64,000 nt of DNA, taken from contig NZ_KE384377.1 of NCBI RefSeq assembly GCF_000425445.1, positions 1,027,420-1,091,419 of the forward strand. Reading direction: 5' to 3'. Both the position numbers and the translations under genes were made by a program. Below the pieces are notes generated by a model. It did no database searches, was not told the DNA's origin, and worked only from the letters and a program-made list of their open reading frames with translations. Shown piece by piece: positions 15,148 to 25,184 of the stretch; position 1 is the stretch's first letter, and each line of letters begins with the position of its first letter. This stretch comes from Flavobacterium denitrificans DSM 15936. GTDB lineage: Bacteria; Bacteroidota; Bacteroidia; Flavobacteriales; Flavobacteriaceae.

Positions 15148-16836
15148 ATGAGAATATCAGGGGCAGAAGCCGTTATAAGATGTTTGTTAGCAGAAGGTGT
15201 AGACTTGATTTATGGTTATCCAGGTGGAGCAATCATGCCAGTTTACGACGAATTATATAAATTTCAAGATCAGTTGCACCACGTTTTAGTACGTCACGAA
15301 CAAGGTGCAACGCATGCAGCTCAAGGTTATGCAAGAGCTACAGGAAAAGTAGGGGTGGCAATTGCGACTTCTGGACCAGGAGCGACGAATTTGGTTACAG
15401 GAATTGCAGATGCTCAGATCGATTCGACACCAATGGTTTGTATTACAGGACAAGTTGGAAGACATTTGTTAGGTTCTGATGCATTTCAGGAAACAGATAT
15501 TATCGGAATTTCAACTCCGGTTACAAAATGGAATTTTCAGGTAACTGAAGCTTCTCAAATTCCTGAAATTATTGCAAAAGCATTTTACATTGCTCGTTCT
15601 GGACGTCCAGGGCCAGTTTTGATTGATATTACTAAAAATGCTCAGTTTGATGAGCTTGATTTTAGTTATGAAAAATGTACAGGAATCAGAAGTTATGTTC
15701 CAGTTCCAAAATTGAATCTAGATAAAGTTGCTGAAGCAGCTGCATTGATAAATAGTGCAAAAAAACCATTAATCGTTTTTGGACAAGGAATTATTCTTGG
15801 TCAAGCAGAAGCAGAATTTAAAGCGGTAATCGAAAAATCTGGAATTCCAGCTGCATGGACAATTTTAGGTCTTTCAGCTTTGCCGACAGATCATCCTTTA
15901 AATGTTGGTATGCTTGGAATGCACGGAAATTATGCGCCAAATTTATTGACAAACGAATGTGATGTTTTGATTGCTTTCGGAATGCGTTTTGATGACCGTG
16001 TTACAGGTAAATTAAGCACTTATGCAAAACAAGCAAAAGTAATTCATTTTGAAATTGACCCAGCTGAAATTGATAAAAACGTTAAAACTGAAATTGCGGT
16101 TTTAGGTGATGTCAAAGAATCTCTTGCAGCTTTATTGCCTTTGCTTGATGCAAAATCGCACGATTTATGGCATAATGAATTTAAAGCATTAGCAGAAGTT
16201 GAGTTTAATTCGGTAATAAAAGAAGAACTAAACCCAACGAATGGTAAAGGAATTTCAATGGGTGAAACTATTGAAATGATTAACAAACACTCAAAAGGCG
16301 ATGCAATTATCGTTTCAGATGTTGGTCAACATCAAATGTTTGCTTGTCGTTACGCTAAATTCAATTCAACAAAGAGTAATATTACTTCAGGAGGTTTAGG
16401 AACAATGGGATTTGCATTGCCAGCAGCAATTGGGGCAAAAATGGGAAAACCAGAACGTGAAGTAGTAGCGATAATTGGTGATGGTGGTTTCCAAATGACG
16501 ATTCAGGAACTTGGAACGATTTTCCAGACTCAGGTACCGGTAAAGATTGTTGTTTTGAACAATGAGTTTTTAGGGATGGTGCGTCAATGGCAAGAATTAT
16601 TCTTTGACAATCGATATGCATCAACAAAAATGATTAATCCAAATTTTGTTGCAATTGCTGAAGGTTACCATATTCAATCTAAAAAAGTCACACAACGCGA
16701 AGATTTAGACGAAGCGATTGCAGAAATGCTGGCTTCGAAAGATTCTTATTTCTTAGAAGTTATGGTGGAAAAGGAAAATAATGTTTTCCCTATGATTCCG
16801 ACAGGAGCATGTGTTTCAGAAATTAGATTAAGCTAG
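15148..16836 (+). CDS. ilvB: acetolactate synthase large (catalytic) subunit IlvB
   Basis: Thiamine-diphosphate enzyme making acetolactate from two pyruvates, or acetohydroxybutyrate from pyruvate and 2-oxobutyrate. The 562 residues hold the N-terminal pyrimidine-binding domain with the catalytic Glu in VRHEQGATHAAQGYARATG (about residue 51), a central FAD-type domain (GMRFDDRVTGKL), and the C-terminal pyrophosphate domain with the GDG...NN motif (GDGGFQMTIQELGTIF through VVLNNEFLGMVRQWQELF). It pairs with IlvN, encoded next. Confidence 0.97.
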   Translation: MRISGAEAVIRCLLAEGVDLIYGYPGGAIMPVYDELYKFQDQLHHVLVRHEQGATHAAQGYARATGKVGVAIATSGPGATNLVTGIADAQIDSTPMVCITGQVGRHLLGSDAFQETDIIGISTPVTKWNFQVTEASQIPEIIAKAFYIARSGRPGPVLIDITKNAQFDELDFSYEKCTGIRSYVPVPKLNLDKVAEAAALINSAKKPLIVFGQGIILGQAEAEFKAVIEKSGIPAAWTILGLSALPTDHPLNVGMLGMHGNYAPNLLTNECDVLIAFGMRFDDRVTGKLSTYAKQAKVIHFEIDPAEIDKNVKTEIAVLGDVKESLAALLPLLDAKSHDLWHNEFKALAEVEFNSVIKEELNPTNGKGISMGETIEMINKHSKGDAIIVSDVGQHQMFACRYAKFNSTKSNITSGGLGTMGFALPAAIGAKMGKPEREVVAIIGDGGFQMTIQELGTIFQTQVPVKIVVLNNEFLGMVRQWQELFFDNRYASTKMINPNFVAIAEGYHIQSKKVTQREDLDEAIAEMLASKDSYFLEVMVEKENNVFPMIPTGACVSEIRLS

Positions 16837-16840
16837 AAAA

Positions 16841-16905
16841 AGGTTTCAAGTTTTAAGTTTCAGGTTTCAGGTTCTAAACAGAACTTGAAACTTGAAACCT
16901 GAAAC
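16841..16905. repeat. TTTCAAG/CTTGAAA heptad hairpin, ilvB-ilvN junction
   Basis: The left arm (16841-16875) has TTTCAAG/TTTCAGG heptads. A 4-nt loop follows, then the right arm (16880-16905) with CTTGAAA/CCTGAAA heptads. Several C/T differences between arms become G-U pairs in RNA, so pairing in the transcript is better than DNA identity suggests. The same unit dominates the array at 33638-33882 and part of 42580-42610. Confidence 0.8.
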
Positions 16906-16924
16906 AAAAAAAAACTAAAAAAAA

Positions 16925-17446
16925 ATGGAAGATAAAACATTTACCATATCGGTATACTCAGAAAATAACGTGGGATTGTTAAATAGAATATCTGGAATAT
17001 TCTTAAAGCGTCACATCAATATATTAAGTCTAAATGTTTCTGAATCAGAAATAGAGAATGTTTCAAGATTTATCATTGTAGTAAATACAACTGAAAAATG
17101 GGTTCAGAATATTGTAGGGCAAATTGAAAAGCAAATCGAAGTAATAAAAGCATTTTATCATACAGACGAAGAGACAATTTATCTAGAAAATGCTTTATTC
17201 AAAATTGCTTCTAATTTGTTGTTTGATGAAAAACAAATTCAGAATATAATCAAAGAGAGCCAATCAACAATTGTGACAGTTTCCCGTGACTTCTTCGTGA
17301 TTTCAAAATCGGGAAGACGTTCTGAAATTGAAGAATTGTACGAAAAATTCAAACCATACGGAATTATGCAATTTGTTCGTTCAGGAAGAATTTCGGTTTC
17401 TAAAGAAAAAATGGAGATTTCGACATTGTTAGAAACATTCAAATAA
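16925..17446 (+). CDS. ilvN: acetolactate synthase small (regulatory) subunit IlvN
   Basis: Regulatory partner of IlvB that activates it and usually confers valine inhibition. An N-terminal ACT domain is clear (FTISVYSENNVGLLNRISGIF, then RHINILSLNVSES and RFIIVV). A second, more divergent domain (about 85-160) ends in ISKSGRRSEIEELYEKFKPYGIMQFVRSGRISV, typical of the IlvN C-terminal domain. The 173-residue length is in the family's usual range. It lies within the ilv run, with ilvC only 60 bp downstream. Confidence 0.95.
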   Translation: MEDKTFTISVYSENNVGLLNRISGIFLKRHINILSLNVSESEIENVSRFIIVVNTTEKWVQNIVGQIEKQIEVIKAFYHTDEETIYLENALFKIASNLLFDEKQIQNIIKESQSTIVTVSRDFFVISKSGRRSEIEELYEKFKPYGIMQFVRSGRISVSKEKMEISTLLETFK

Positions 17447-17506
17447 TATCATTCATACTTACATATTAATCAATTATTAAATTACACATTCATTAAATAA
17501 AAAAAA

Positions 17507-18976
17507 ATGGCAAATTATTTCAACACATTACCACTTAGATTACAATTAGAGCAACTTGGAGTTTGTGAATTCATGGAGCAGTCAGAATTTGCAGATGGAA
17601 TTGCAGCATTAGCAGGAAAAAAAGTTGTTATCGTAGGTTGTGGTGCACAAGGTTTGAATCAAGGTTTAAACATGAGAGATTCAGGTTTAGATATTTCTTA
17701 CGCATTGCGTGCAGATGCAATTGCTGAAAAGAGAGCTTCATATAAAAATGCAACTGAAAATGGTTTTAAAGTAGGAACTTATGAAGAATTGATTCCAACT
17801 GCTGATTTAGTTTGTAACTTAACTCCAGACAAACAACATACTGCTGTAGTTACTGCAATCATGCCATTGATGAAACAAGGATCAACTCTAGCATATTCTC
17901 ACGGTTTCAACATCGTTGAAGAAGGAATGCAGATTCGTAAAGATATCACTGTAATTATGTGTGCTCCTAAATGTCCAGGTTCTGAGGTTCGTGAAGAATA
18001 CAAAAGAGGATTTGGAGTTCCGACTCTTATTGCAGTTCACCCAGAAAATGATCCAAACGGATTTGGTTTAGATCAAGCAAAAGCTTACGCTGTGGCAACT
18101 GGAGGACATAGAGCAGGAGTTTTAAGATCATCTTTCGTAGCTGAAGTAAAATCAGATTTAATGGGTGAGCAAACAATTCTTTGTGGATTATTGCAAACTG
18201 GGTCTATTTTATGTTTTGATAAAATGGTTGAAAAAGGAATCGATGCTGCTTACGCTTCAAAATTAATTCAGTACGGATGGGAAACTATCACTGAAGCTTT
18301 GAAACATGGTGGTATTACAAATATGATGGATCGTTTGAATAATCCTTCTAAAATCGAAGCTTACGAATTGGCTGAGGAATTAAAAGACATTATGCGTCCG
18401 TTATTCCAAAAACACCAAGACGATATTATTTCTGGAGAATTCTCTAGAACTATGATGATTGACTGGGCTAACGACGACGTTAACTTATTGAAATGGAGAG
18501 CTGCAACAGGAGAAACTAACTTCGAAAAAACAGCGCCACAAGAAGCACCAATTTCTGAGCAAGAATATTTTGACAATGGAGTATTAATGATTGCAATGGT
18601 AAAAGCTGGTGTTGAATTAGCTTTCGAAACAATGACTGAAGCTGGAATTATTGAAGAATCAGCTTATTACGAGTCGTTACACGAATTGCCATTAATCGCA
18701 AACACAATCGCAAGAAAGAAATTGTTCGAAATGAACCGTGTAATTTCTGATACTGCTGAGTACGGATGTTATTTATTTGATCATGCATGTAAGCCATTAT
18801 TGACTGAATTCATGAAAAAAGTAGAAACTAACATTATCGGAAAACCATTTTCAACTTCAAACGGAGTAGATAATGCAGTATTAATTGCTGTAAACAGAGA
18901 AATTCGTCAACATCCTATCGAAGAAGTAGGAGCTTGGTTGAGAGAATCTATGACGGCAATGAAAAAAATTGGATAA
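17507..18976 (+). CDS. ilvC: class II ketol-acid reductoisomerase IlvC
   Basis: Mg- and NADPH-dependent isomerisation and reduction of acetolactate or acetohydroxybutyrate. The 489-residue length marks the class II (long) form, which carries a duplicated knotted C-terminal domain, rather than the roughly 330-residue class I enzyme. The Rossmann motif is IVGCGAQGLNQGLNMRDSG (about 37-55). Further motifs are SHGFNI, CAPKCPGSEVREEY and GEQTILCGLLQTGS with acidic metal ligands. It is the last gene of the ilv operon. A 300-nt untranslated stretch with hairpins and a terminator follows. Confidence 0.96.
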   Translation: MANYFNTLPLRLQLEQLGVCEFMEQSEFADGIAALAGKKVVIVGCGAQGLNQGLNMRDSGLDISYALRADAIAEKRASYKNATENGFKVGTYEELIPTADLVCNLTPDKQHTAVVTAIMPLMKQGSTLAYSHGFNIVEEGMQIRKDITVIMCAPKCPGSEVREEYKRGFGVPTLIAVHPENDPNGFGLDQAKAYAVATGGHRAGVLRSSFVAEVKSDLMGEQTILCGLLQTGSILCFDKMVEKGIDAAYASKLIQYGWETITEALKHGGITNMMDRLNNPSKIEAYELAEELKDIMRPLFQKHQDDIISGEFSRTMMIDWANDDVNLLKWRAATGETNFEKTAPQEAPISEQEYFDNGVLMIAMVKAGVELAFETMTEAGIIEESAYYESLHELPLIANTIARKKLFEMNRVISDTAEYGCYLFDHACKPLLTEFMKKVETNIIGKPFSTSNGVDNAVLIAVNREIRQHPIEEVGAWLRESMTAMKKIG

Positions 18977-19479
18977 TTAAAAAAGTTTGGGGAAATCTAG
19001 CGAAATTCGATTTTGCGAGATTTGCACTGTATCATGATTTGTAATATTTTGAATTAGTAAGCACTTATTAAGAAACTAGATATAGATGCATGTTGCATTC
19101 ACTTAACTTCTGTGATAGTAAGTTAAGTGAAGCTAATCCCTTATAAATGGGGTATATTTTTGGTAGAAATATACTTGTTGAAATTTCATTTTGATTGATA
19201 AAGATGCTGCTATTTTCAAAATAGAGAAAAGTATTGTAATTCTATAATTACGAAATTAATTGTTATTGAAATTGTTAAAAATAAAAAGGCGCAGTATTTA
19301 TCTACTGCGCCTTTTTTGTAATATGCTTTTTGAAGTAAAAAAGTATTTTTTTGCATTAAATACATTAAAAAAAGATATTTTTTTAAATATGTGTTTTTAT
19401 TTGCCAAAATTTATGAATTAAATAATTTTAAGAATACACCGAGATTTAATACATTTATAAAAAAAATTCCAAGAAACAT
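18977..19479 (+). other. ilv operon 3' region with three hairpins, no gene seen
   Basis: This is a 503-bp gap without a credible coding frame. It holds an 11-bp perfect hairpin TCACTTAACTT/AAGTTAAGTGA (19099-19109 with 19120-19130), an 8-bp hairpin GTATATTT/AAATATAC (about 19152-19174) that also contains TATTTTTG (a TAnnTTTG match at 19155-19162), and a strong terminator at 19283-19317. The last 160 bp before acs are very AT-rich and presumably contain its promoter. A long 3' UTR or a separate small RNA are both possible. Confidence 0.5.
19283..19317 (+). terminator. strong rho-independent terminator, end of ilv operon
   Basis: A perfect 14-bp stem (AAAAAGGCGCAGTA with TACTGCGCCTTTTT) and 6-nt loop are followed by T residues. 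It lies about 306 nt after the ilvC stop codon. Confidence 0.9.
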
Positions 19480-21387
19480 ATGAGTTATTATAAAATTGAA
19501 AATTTAGAACAATATTTTAAACATTACAATAAGTCAATAAGGGAACCAAGGAAATTCTGGGGTAAAATCGCAGAAGAAAATTTTACTTGGTACCAGCAAT
19601 GGGAGAAAGTAGTTGATTTTAATATGGCCGACGCCGAAGTAAAATGGTTTACTGACGCAAAAGTTAATATTACAAAAAACTGTATCGATAGACACTTAAG
19701 CAAAAGAGGTGAGAAAACGGCAATTATTTTCGAACCAAATAATCCGTCGGAGGAAGCTTTGCATATAACATATAATGAATTATACGAAAGAGTTTCGAAA
19801 ATGGCAAATGTTTTGCGCGAGCAAGGCGTACGCAAAGGAGACCGAGTTTGTATTTATTTGCCTATGATTCCGGAATTGGCAGTTTCAGTTTTGGCCTGTG
19901 CTAGAATTGGAGCAATTCATTCTGTTGTTTTTGCTGGGTTTTCTGCTTCGGCAGTTTCTGCCAGAATTAATGACTGCGAGTGTAAAATGGTAATCACTTC
20001 TGACGGAGGTTACAGAGGGAACAAAACAATCGACTTGAAAGGAATTGTTGATGAAGCTCTTGAAACTTGTCCTTCAGTAGAAAAAGTATTGGTTGCAAAA
20101 AGAACGAATACTGAAGTAAAAATGAAAGACGGCCGTGACATTTGGTTACAACCATTGTTAGATGCTGCTCTGGACAATAGTGTTGCCGAAATTATGGACG
20201 CTGAAGATCCTTTGTTTATCTTATATACTTCAGGATCAACAGGAAAACCAAAAGGTATGGTTCATACTACAGCTGGGTACATGGTTTACACGGCTTATAC
20301 ATTTAAAAATGTTTTTAGCCACGAAGAAAATGATATTTTCTGGTGTACTGCAGATATTGGTTGGATTACAGGTCATTCTTATATATTATACGGACCATTA
20401 TTGAACGGTGGAACAACAGTAATTTTTGAAGGAGTTCCTTCGTACCCTGATTTTAGTCGTTTCTGGGATATTATTGAAAAACATAAAATCACACAATTTT
20501 ATACTGCACCAACTGCAATCCGTTCATTGGCAAAAGAAAGTTTAGATTATATTCAAAAATATCCTCTAAAATCGCTTAAAGTTATTGGATCTGTTGGAGA
20601 GCCAATCAACGAAGAGGCTTGGCACTGGTTTAATGACCACGTTGGAGATAAAAGATGCCCGGTTGTCGATACTTGGTGGCAAACAGAAACAGGTGGAATT
20701 ATGATTTAGCCAATTGCTTTCGTTACGCCAACAAAACCAACATATGCAACTTTGCCATTACCAGGAATTCAGCCAGTTTTAATGGATGAGAAACGAAATG
20801 AAATTGAAGGAAATCAAGTTGTTGGAAGTTTGTGTATTAAATTCCCTTGGCCTGGAATTGCGAGGACAATTTGGGGGAATCACGATCGATATAAAGAAAC
20901 TTATTTCTCAGCGTTCCCTGGGAAATACTTTACTGGTGATGGAGCATTAAGAGATGAAGTTGGATATTATAGAATTACGGGTAGAGTAGATGATGTTGTA
21001 ATTGTTTCTGGCCATAATTTAGGGACTGCTCCAATCGAGGATGCTATCAATGAGCACCCAGCTGTTGCAGAATCTGCGATTGTTGGATTCCCACATGATA
21101 TTAAAGGAAATGCTTTGTACGGTTATGTAATCTTGAAAGAAACTGGAGAAGATAGAAATAAGGAAAACTTGACAAAAGAGATTAACCAATATATCGCTGA
21201 TCATATTGGCCCAATTGCAAAATTGGATAAAATTCAGTTTGTTTCTGGTTTGCCAAAAACGCGTTCAGGAAAAATTATGCGTAGAATTTTGCGCAAAATA
21301 GCTGAAGGTGATTTCTCTAATTTTGGAGATACTTCAACTTTATTGAATCCTGAAGTCGTAGAAGAAATTACAAAAGGAAAAATCTAA
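19480..21387 (+). pseudogene. acs: acetyl-CoA synthetase Acs interrupted by an in-frame amber codon
   Basis: The reading frame is acetyl-CoA synthetase from end to end, except that codon 410 is TAG (20707-20709), directly after WWQTETGGIMI and before PIAFVTPTKPTYATLPLPG. Without the stop it would be 635 residues, the normal Acs length. The first part has the N-terminal domain and AMP-binding loop LYTSGSTGKPKG. The second part holds GDGALRDEVGYY, GRVDDVVIVSGHNLGT and PKTRSGKIMRRIL with the acetylatable lysine (about K598). Neither part alone could complete catalysis. Homologues usually have Ser or Thr here; TCG to TAG is one change. It is either a recent nonsense mutation, a sequencing error, or readthrough. 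No frameshift is involved. A TTG at 20752 could in principle restart translation. Confidence 0.9.
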
Positions 21388-21410
21388 AAATTTAAATTTA
21401 TAGATAAAGT

Positions 21411-21441
21411 AAAAAGCCTCTTAGAAATAAGAGGCTTTTTT
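21411..21441. terminator. bidirectional terminator between acs and the exonuclease gene
   Basis: AAAAAGCCTCTTA, GAAA loop, TAAGAGGCTTTTT: a perfect 13-bp stem with T runs on both strands between convergent genes. Confidence 0.9.
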
Positions 21442-21482
21442 ACGATTGAAATTTGGAATTTGAATTTTAGTATTTGGCTTTT

Positions 21483-22079
21483 TTACTTAATTCCAAGTCT
21501 TGATTTTAATTTTAAGAACAACAATGCAATTCTATAGGCATCTTCGGCAGAAGAATTTCTGTCGCTTTTTGGAATTTTGTAAATTTCGCATAAATCATCA
21601 AGCGAAAATTGTTTGTCATTAATATCCATTAATTTCCTGTACATCACATCAACATCTAGGGCTTCATTTTTTAGTCTTCCGCAGTCAAGGCGTTCTAAAG
21701 AAGAATTCAGCATTTCGATATCAAAATTAATATGATGACCTACCAAAACAGCGTTGCCAAGAAAATTAACAAATGCTTCCAGTGCTTCTGGTTCCTGCAT
21801 TTTGCTCATTTTGCTTTCAATAATAAACTCGTTTGAAAGTCCGTTATCCTGCAAAAATTTATATTGCAGCAAGACAGATTCAAAGTTATCCTTGATTACA
21901 ATACTATCATCAATTACCGAAAAAGCACCTAAAGACAAAATAACATCCTTACTGGGATTTAGGCCCGAAGTTTCAGTTGATAGCACAACGAATCGGCTGG
22001 GTTTTGTTTCAAATTTATTCAGGTATTCTTTCCAAAATTCTGGATATTCTTTATTAATATTTTTTAGCCAGTCTAGCAT
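21483..22079 (-). CDS. DnaQ-like 3'-5' exonuclease-fold protein, probably degenerate
   Basis: RNase H-fold DEDDh exonuclease family, 198 residues. ExoI, usually DxETTG, reads VVLSTETSGL (about residue 33), so the first catalytic Asp is Ser, though the Glu remains. ExoII is present as GHHINFDIEML (about 115). ExoIII reads NSSAEDAYRIA, where the usual His is missing but the last Asp is kept. Two of the metal or base residues therefore appear lost, suggesting binding without normal cleavage, or altered metal use. It follows the DUF294 gene by 3 bp in one operon. Such DnaQ-DUF294 pairs beside acetate genes are a recurring arrangement in bacteria. Confidence 0.85.
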   Translation of the reverse strand: MLDWLKNINKEYPEFWKEYLNKFETKPSRFVVLSTETSGLNPSKDVILSLGAFSVIDDSIVIKDNFESVLLQYKFLQDNGLSNEFIIESKMSKMQEPEALEAFVNFLGNAVLVGHHINFDIEMLNSSLERLDCGRLKNEALDVDVMYRKLMDINDKQFSLDDLCEIYKIPKSDRNSSAEDAYRIALLFLKLKSRLGIK

Positions 22080-22082
22080 ATT

Positions 22083-24002
22083 TTACGAGAATTGTGTAAG
22101 TTGAAATTTACTCTTAATTAATTCCTCAAGATCTTTCATTGGGGTCAAGGCATTTTTTAACTTTTCTTTGTCTGTTTTAGACATATCTCTTACATTAATA
22201 TATTGACCAGAGTCATCATTTTTTAACCCTTCAACAGTTCTAAATTTTGAAAGCGTTAAAAAAGCTTCGGCGCAACTCAAATATATTTCAGCATTTTTAG
22301 AATCTGTTATTGCCAGCTGTTTGAATCTCAAATAAGTATTTTTAATTCCTTTAATGTTTGCATTTAAAATTAGTAAACGTGCTGCATCAATTAACGGCAT
22401 TAATGCACGTGTTTTGATGTCAAATTTTCCTTTATGTGGGCCTTCTTCTTCAATAATGAATTTTTTGAAGAAACTCAGAGGTGAATTCTTTTTCAAAGCA
22501 TCATTCCCTAAAAAGTCAAAGAATAATGTATTGTTTACAGCATTTTTGAAAATTACATTTTCAATTACTTCTTCAATTTTCGGCTCTCCAAAAACAATTT
22601 CATAATCAAAGAAAATACTGCTCAAATCATTACTGTTTTCACCTGGAGTATTCATCCAACTGTTGTATTGTTTTGTCCAGTCAGTCAACGATTTACACCA
22701 GAGCATATTGCTTCCCATATGCCCGTTTGGACAGAATTCATAACCAACTTTTTCTAATATAGCAGTAGCTCTTTTTGCCAGCCTTAAAAAATAATCTTTT
22801 ACTTCTCGGTATTTTTCCGGCGCGACATCTTCAAAAATCAAAATACTATCTTGATCTGTAAGTAATAATTGTTCTTTACGTCCTTGACTTCCAATGCTTA
22901 ACCAAGCAAAACGAGCAGGAGGTGAACCTAAATCTAAAATAGATAATTCAACAGAACGCTTTATAATAGCCAAGTTTATCTCGCTAGCAATATTGCTCAC
23001 GTGCGAAATTGGAATGTTTTTTTGAATCGAATTCTGAATCAAATCAGATAGACGATCACGAATTTGTTTTAAGTCTTTTGGCAACTGTGAGCGCTTGATT
23101 TCTTTAATTAAGACACCAGGGTTACTGGCTTGAGCCACAATTAAATCGTGCTCAGAAATAATTCCTTTTACAGCAGATTTGCTTGTACCATCTTTAGTTA
23201 CACATAAATGCGTTACATTATGTTTTAGCATTAATAGTTGTGCTTCAGCAAGCGAAACATTTTCAATTACAGTTACTACAGGCGAGGACATAATTTTATC
23301 AATCGTTTCGGTGATAGGGTAACGTCCTGTTGCAATTTTTGAAGCTAAATCGGTAGCGGTTACAATTCCAATTGGACGACTTTTTTCTCCACATACGATA
23401 ATATTGTCAACCATTGCCTCAGTCATTAAAATAGCAACATCTTTTACAACATGATTTGCTTCAGTAGTTAATGGCGAATTATTATAGTTAAGTGATTGAA
23501 TATATTGCATTTCTGATTGCTGATCTACATAAAAAGAAGTATCAGAAATCATTTTTCCATTTGAATTTACGCTGTCTTTTGTATGTCTTGAATTTGTTGC
23601 GAAACTCTCCAGTAAAAAGTTCAAAACATCAGAGTTATTAGCTACAAAAGGTCTGAAAACAGCAATCGGAATAGCATAAATAATGCTTTCTTCACGTGCT
23701 TTTGCAGTCATCATGTAATTGTTTTTGGCAAAGAATGGTCTTAGGCCAAAAATATCGCCTTCGTGGCATTTGTTGATAATCGTTTCCTCAGCATCAGCGA
23801 TTGTAGTCAAATTAATGACGCCGGAAGCTACAACATAAAAGCTATCATGAAGCGTATCGTTGTTTTGAAATAATACAGTGTGTTTTTCTAAATTTAATAC
23901 ACGGATATTAGTAGCAATATCAGATAATTCCTGAAAAGTCAAATTATTAAACGGCGGGTATTCTTTTAAAAAATCTGCAATATGCTCAGCAATTGTATTC
24001 AT
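22083..24002 (-). CDS. cNMP-binding / CBS-pair / DUF294 nucleotidyltransferase-like protein
   Basis: A 639-residue cytoplasmic regulator-like protein. Residues about 15-130 form a cyclic-nucleotide-binding beta roll (DSFYVVASGVINLTTI, EGDIFGLRPFF). Residues about 165-295 form a CBS pair (VVKDVAILMTEAMVDNIIV, IMSSPVVTVIENVSLAEA, GIISEHDLI). The rest is DUF294 with a nucleotidyltransferase-like signature SIGSQGRKEQLLLTDQDS (GSxGRxE then DxD) near 380-395, followed by its C-terminal helical domain. Domain order is as in the GlnD-related family. Its place facing acs suggests control of acetate use, as proposed for proteobacterial relatives, but the actual ligand and target are unknown. It heads the two-gene operon with the exonuclease. 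Confidence 0.88.
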   Translation of the reverse strand: MNTIAEHIADFLKEYPPFNNLTFQELSDIATNIRVLNLEKHTVLFQNNDTLHDSFYVVASGVINLTTIADAEETIINKCHEGDIFGLRPFFAKNNYMMTAKAREESIIYAIPIAVFRPFVANNSDVLNFLLESFATNSRHTKDSVNSNGKMISDTSFYVDQQSEMQYIQSLNYNNSPLTTEANHVVKDVAILMTEAMVDNIIVCGEKSRPIGIVTATDLASKIATGRYPITETIDKIMSSPVVTVIENVSLAEAQLLMLKHNVTHLCVTKDGTSKSAVKGIISEHDLIVAQASNPGVLIKEIKRSQLPKDLKQIRDRLSDLIQNSIQKNIPISHVSNIASEINLAIIKRSVELSILDLGSPPARFAWLSIGSQGRKEQLLLTDQDSILIFEDVAPEKYREVKDYFLRLAKRATAILEKVGYEFCPNGHMGSNMLWCKSLTDWTKQYNSWMNTPGENSNDLSSIFFDYEIVFGEPKIEEVIENVIFKNAVNNTLFFDFLGNDALKKNSPLSFFKKFIIEEEGPHKGKFDIKTRALMPLIDAARLLILNANIKGIKNTYLRFKQLAITDSKNAEIYLSCAEAFLTLSKFRTVEGLKNDDSGQYINVRDMSKTDKEKLKNALTPMKDLEELIKSKFQLTQFS

Positions 24003-24618
<616 letters not shown>

Positions 24619-25038
24619 TTAATTTAATTTTTTCAAATAAACAGATTTTCCGTTAAGTGAAATTTCAATCTGATTTAGTTTGTCTGAAAATGTTGTTCTC
24701 AAAACATTTCCTTTAAAAAGTTGCACATCGCCAAAAACTTTTCCAGTTTCATCTGAAACATATTCAAATAATAGTTTTTTGTTTTCTGGATCGATTCCTA
24801 ATTTATAACTTGAAAATTTTGACCCATTTAAGTTAAATTCCTGTTTTGTGTCGATGATATTTCCATCGGCATAAAAATTAGTAACAGTTTTGCTGAGTGT
24901 GATATCTGGATAATATTCATTTACTTTTTTAAGAAGTTCGTATTGCGCCGCATTTGCATCTTCAATTTTTGATGTGATGGTTTGAGCAAATGAAACTGAC
25001 GAAAACAGAATCGCTAACAATAAGATGTACTTTTTCAT
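24619..25038 (-). CDS. small secreted protein of unknown function
   Basis: 139 residues starting at MKKYILLLAILFSSVSFAQ, a clear Sec signal peptide ending at Ala-Gln. A longer in-frame start 13 codons upstream would put extra polar residues before the signal and is less likely. The mature part is mainly beta-strand-like (for example ITSKIEDANAAQYELLKK, then VTNFYADGNIIDTKQEFNL) and ends SLNGKSVYLKKLN. No known domain is recognised. It is monocistronic with its own terminator. The divergent neighbour is an MFS exporter, with about 145 bp between start codons. Confidence 0.8.
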   Translation of the reverse strand: MKKYILLLAILFSSVSFAQTITSKIEDANAAQYELLKKVNEYYPDITLSKTVTNFYADGNIIDTKQEFNLNGSKFSSYKLGIDPENKKLLFEYVSDETGKVFGDVQLFKGNVLRTTFSDKLNQIEISLNGKSVYLKKLN

Positions 25039-25147
25039 AATTTTTAAAAATTTTGGATTAATAAATCTGATATGCAAATTTTATTAGCCTTAAAGAATAT
25101 AATTCGTTATAAATTTTTCTTAAAGACACTACAAGTTATGAAAACTC

Positions 25148-25155
25148 TACCTTTG
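25148..25155 (+). promoter_or_regulatory. -7 box upstream of MFS gene
   Basis: TACCTTTG fits TAnnTTTG and lies 29 bp before the start codon at 25185. A -33 TTG is not obvious. Confidence 0.45.
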
Positions 25156-25184
25156 CAGAAAATTTATTCCAGTTTTTTAAGAAA

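Noticed and set aside
20707..20709. Pyrrolysine or other amber recoding
   Set aside because: No pyl genes or special downstream structure are seen, Bacteroidota are not known to recode TAG, and homologues have Ser or Thr here.
20752..21387. Independent gene for the C-terminal part of Acs
   Set aside because: It would need a TTG start within a conserved Acs sequence and lacks the catalytic N-terminal domain; it is the rest of the interrupted acs.
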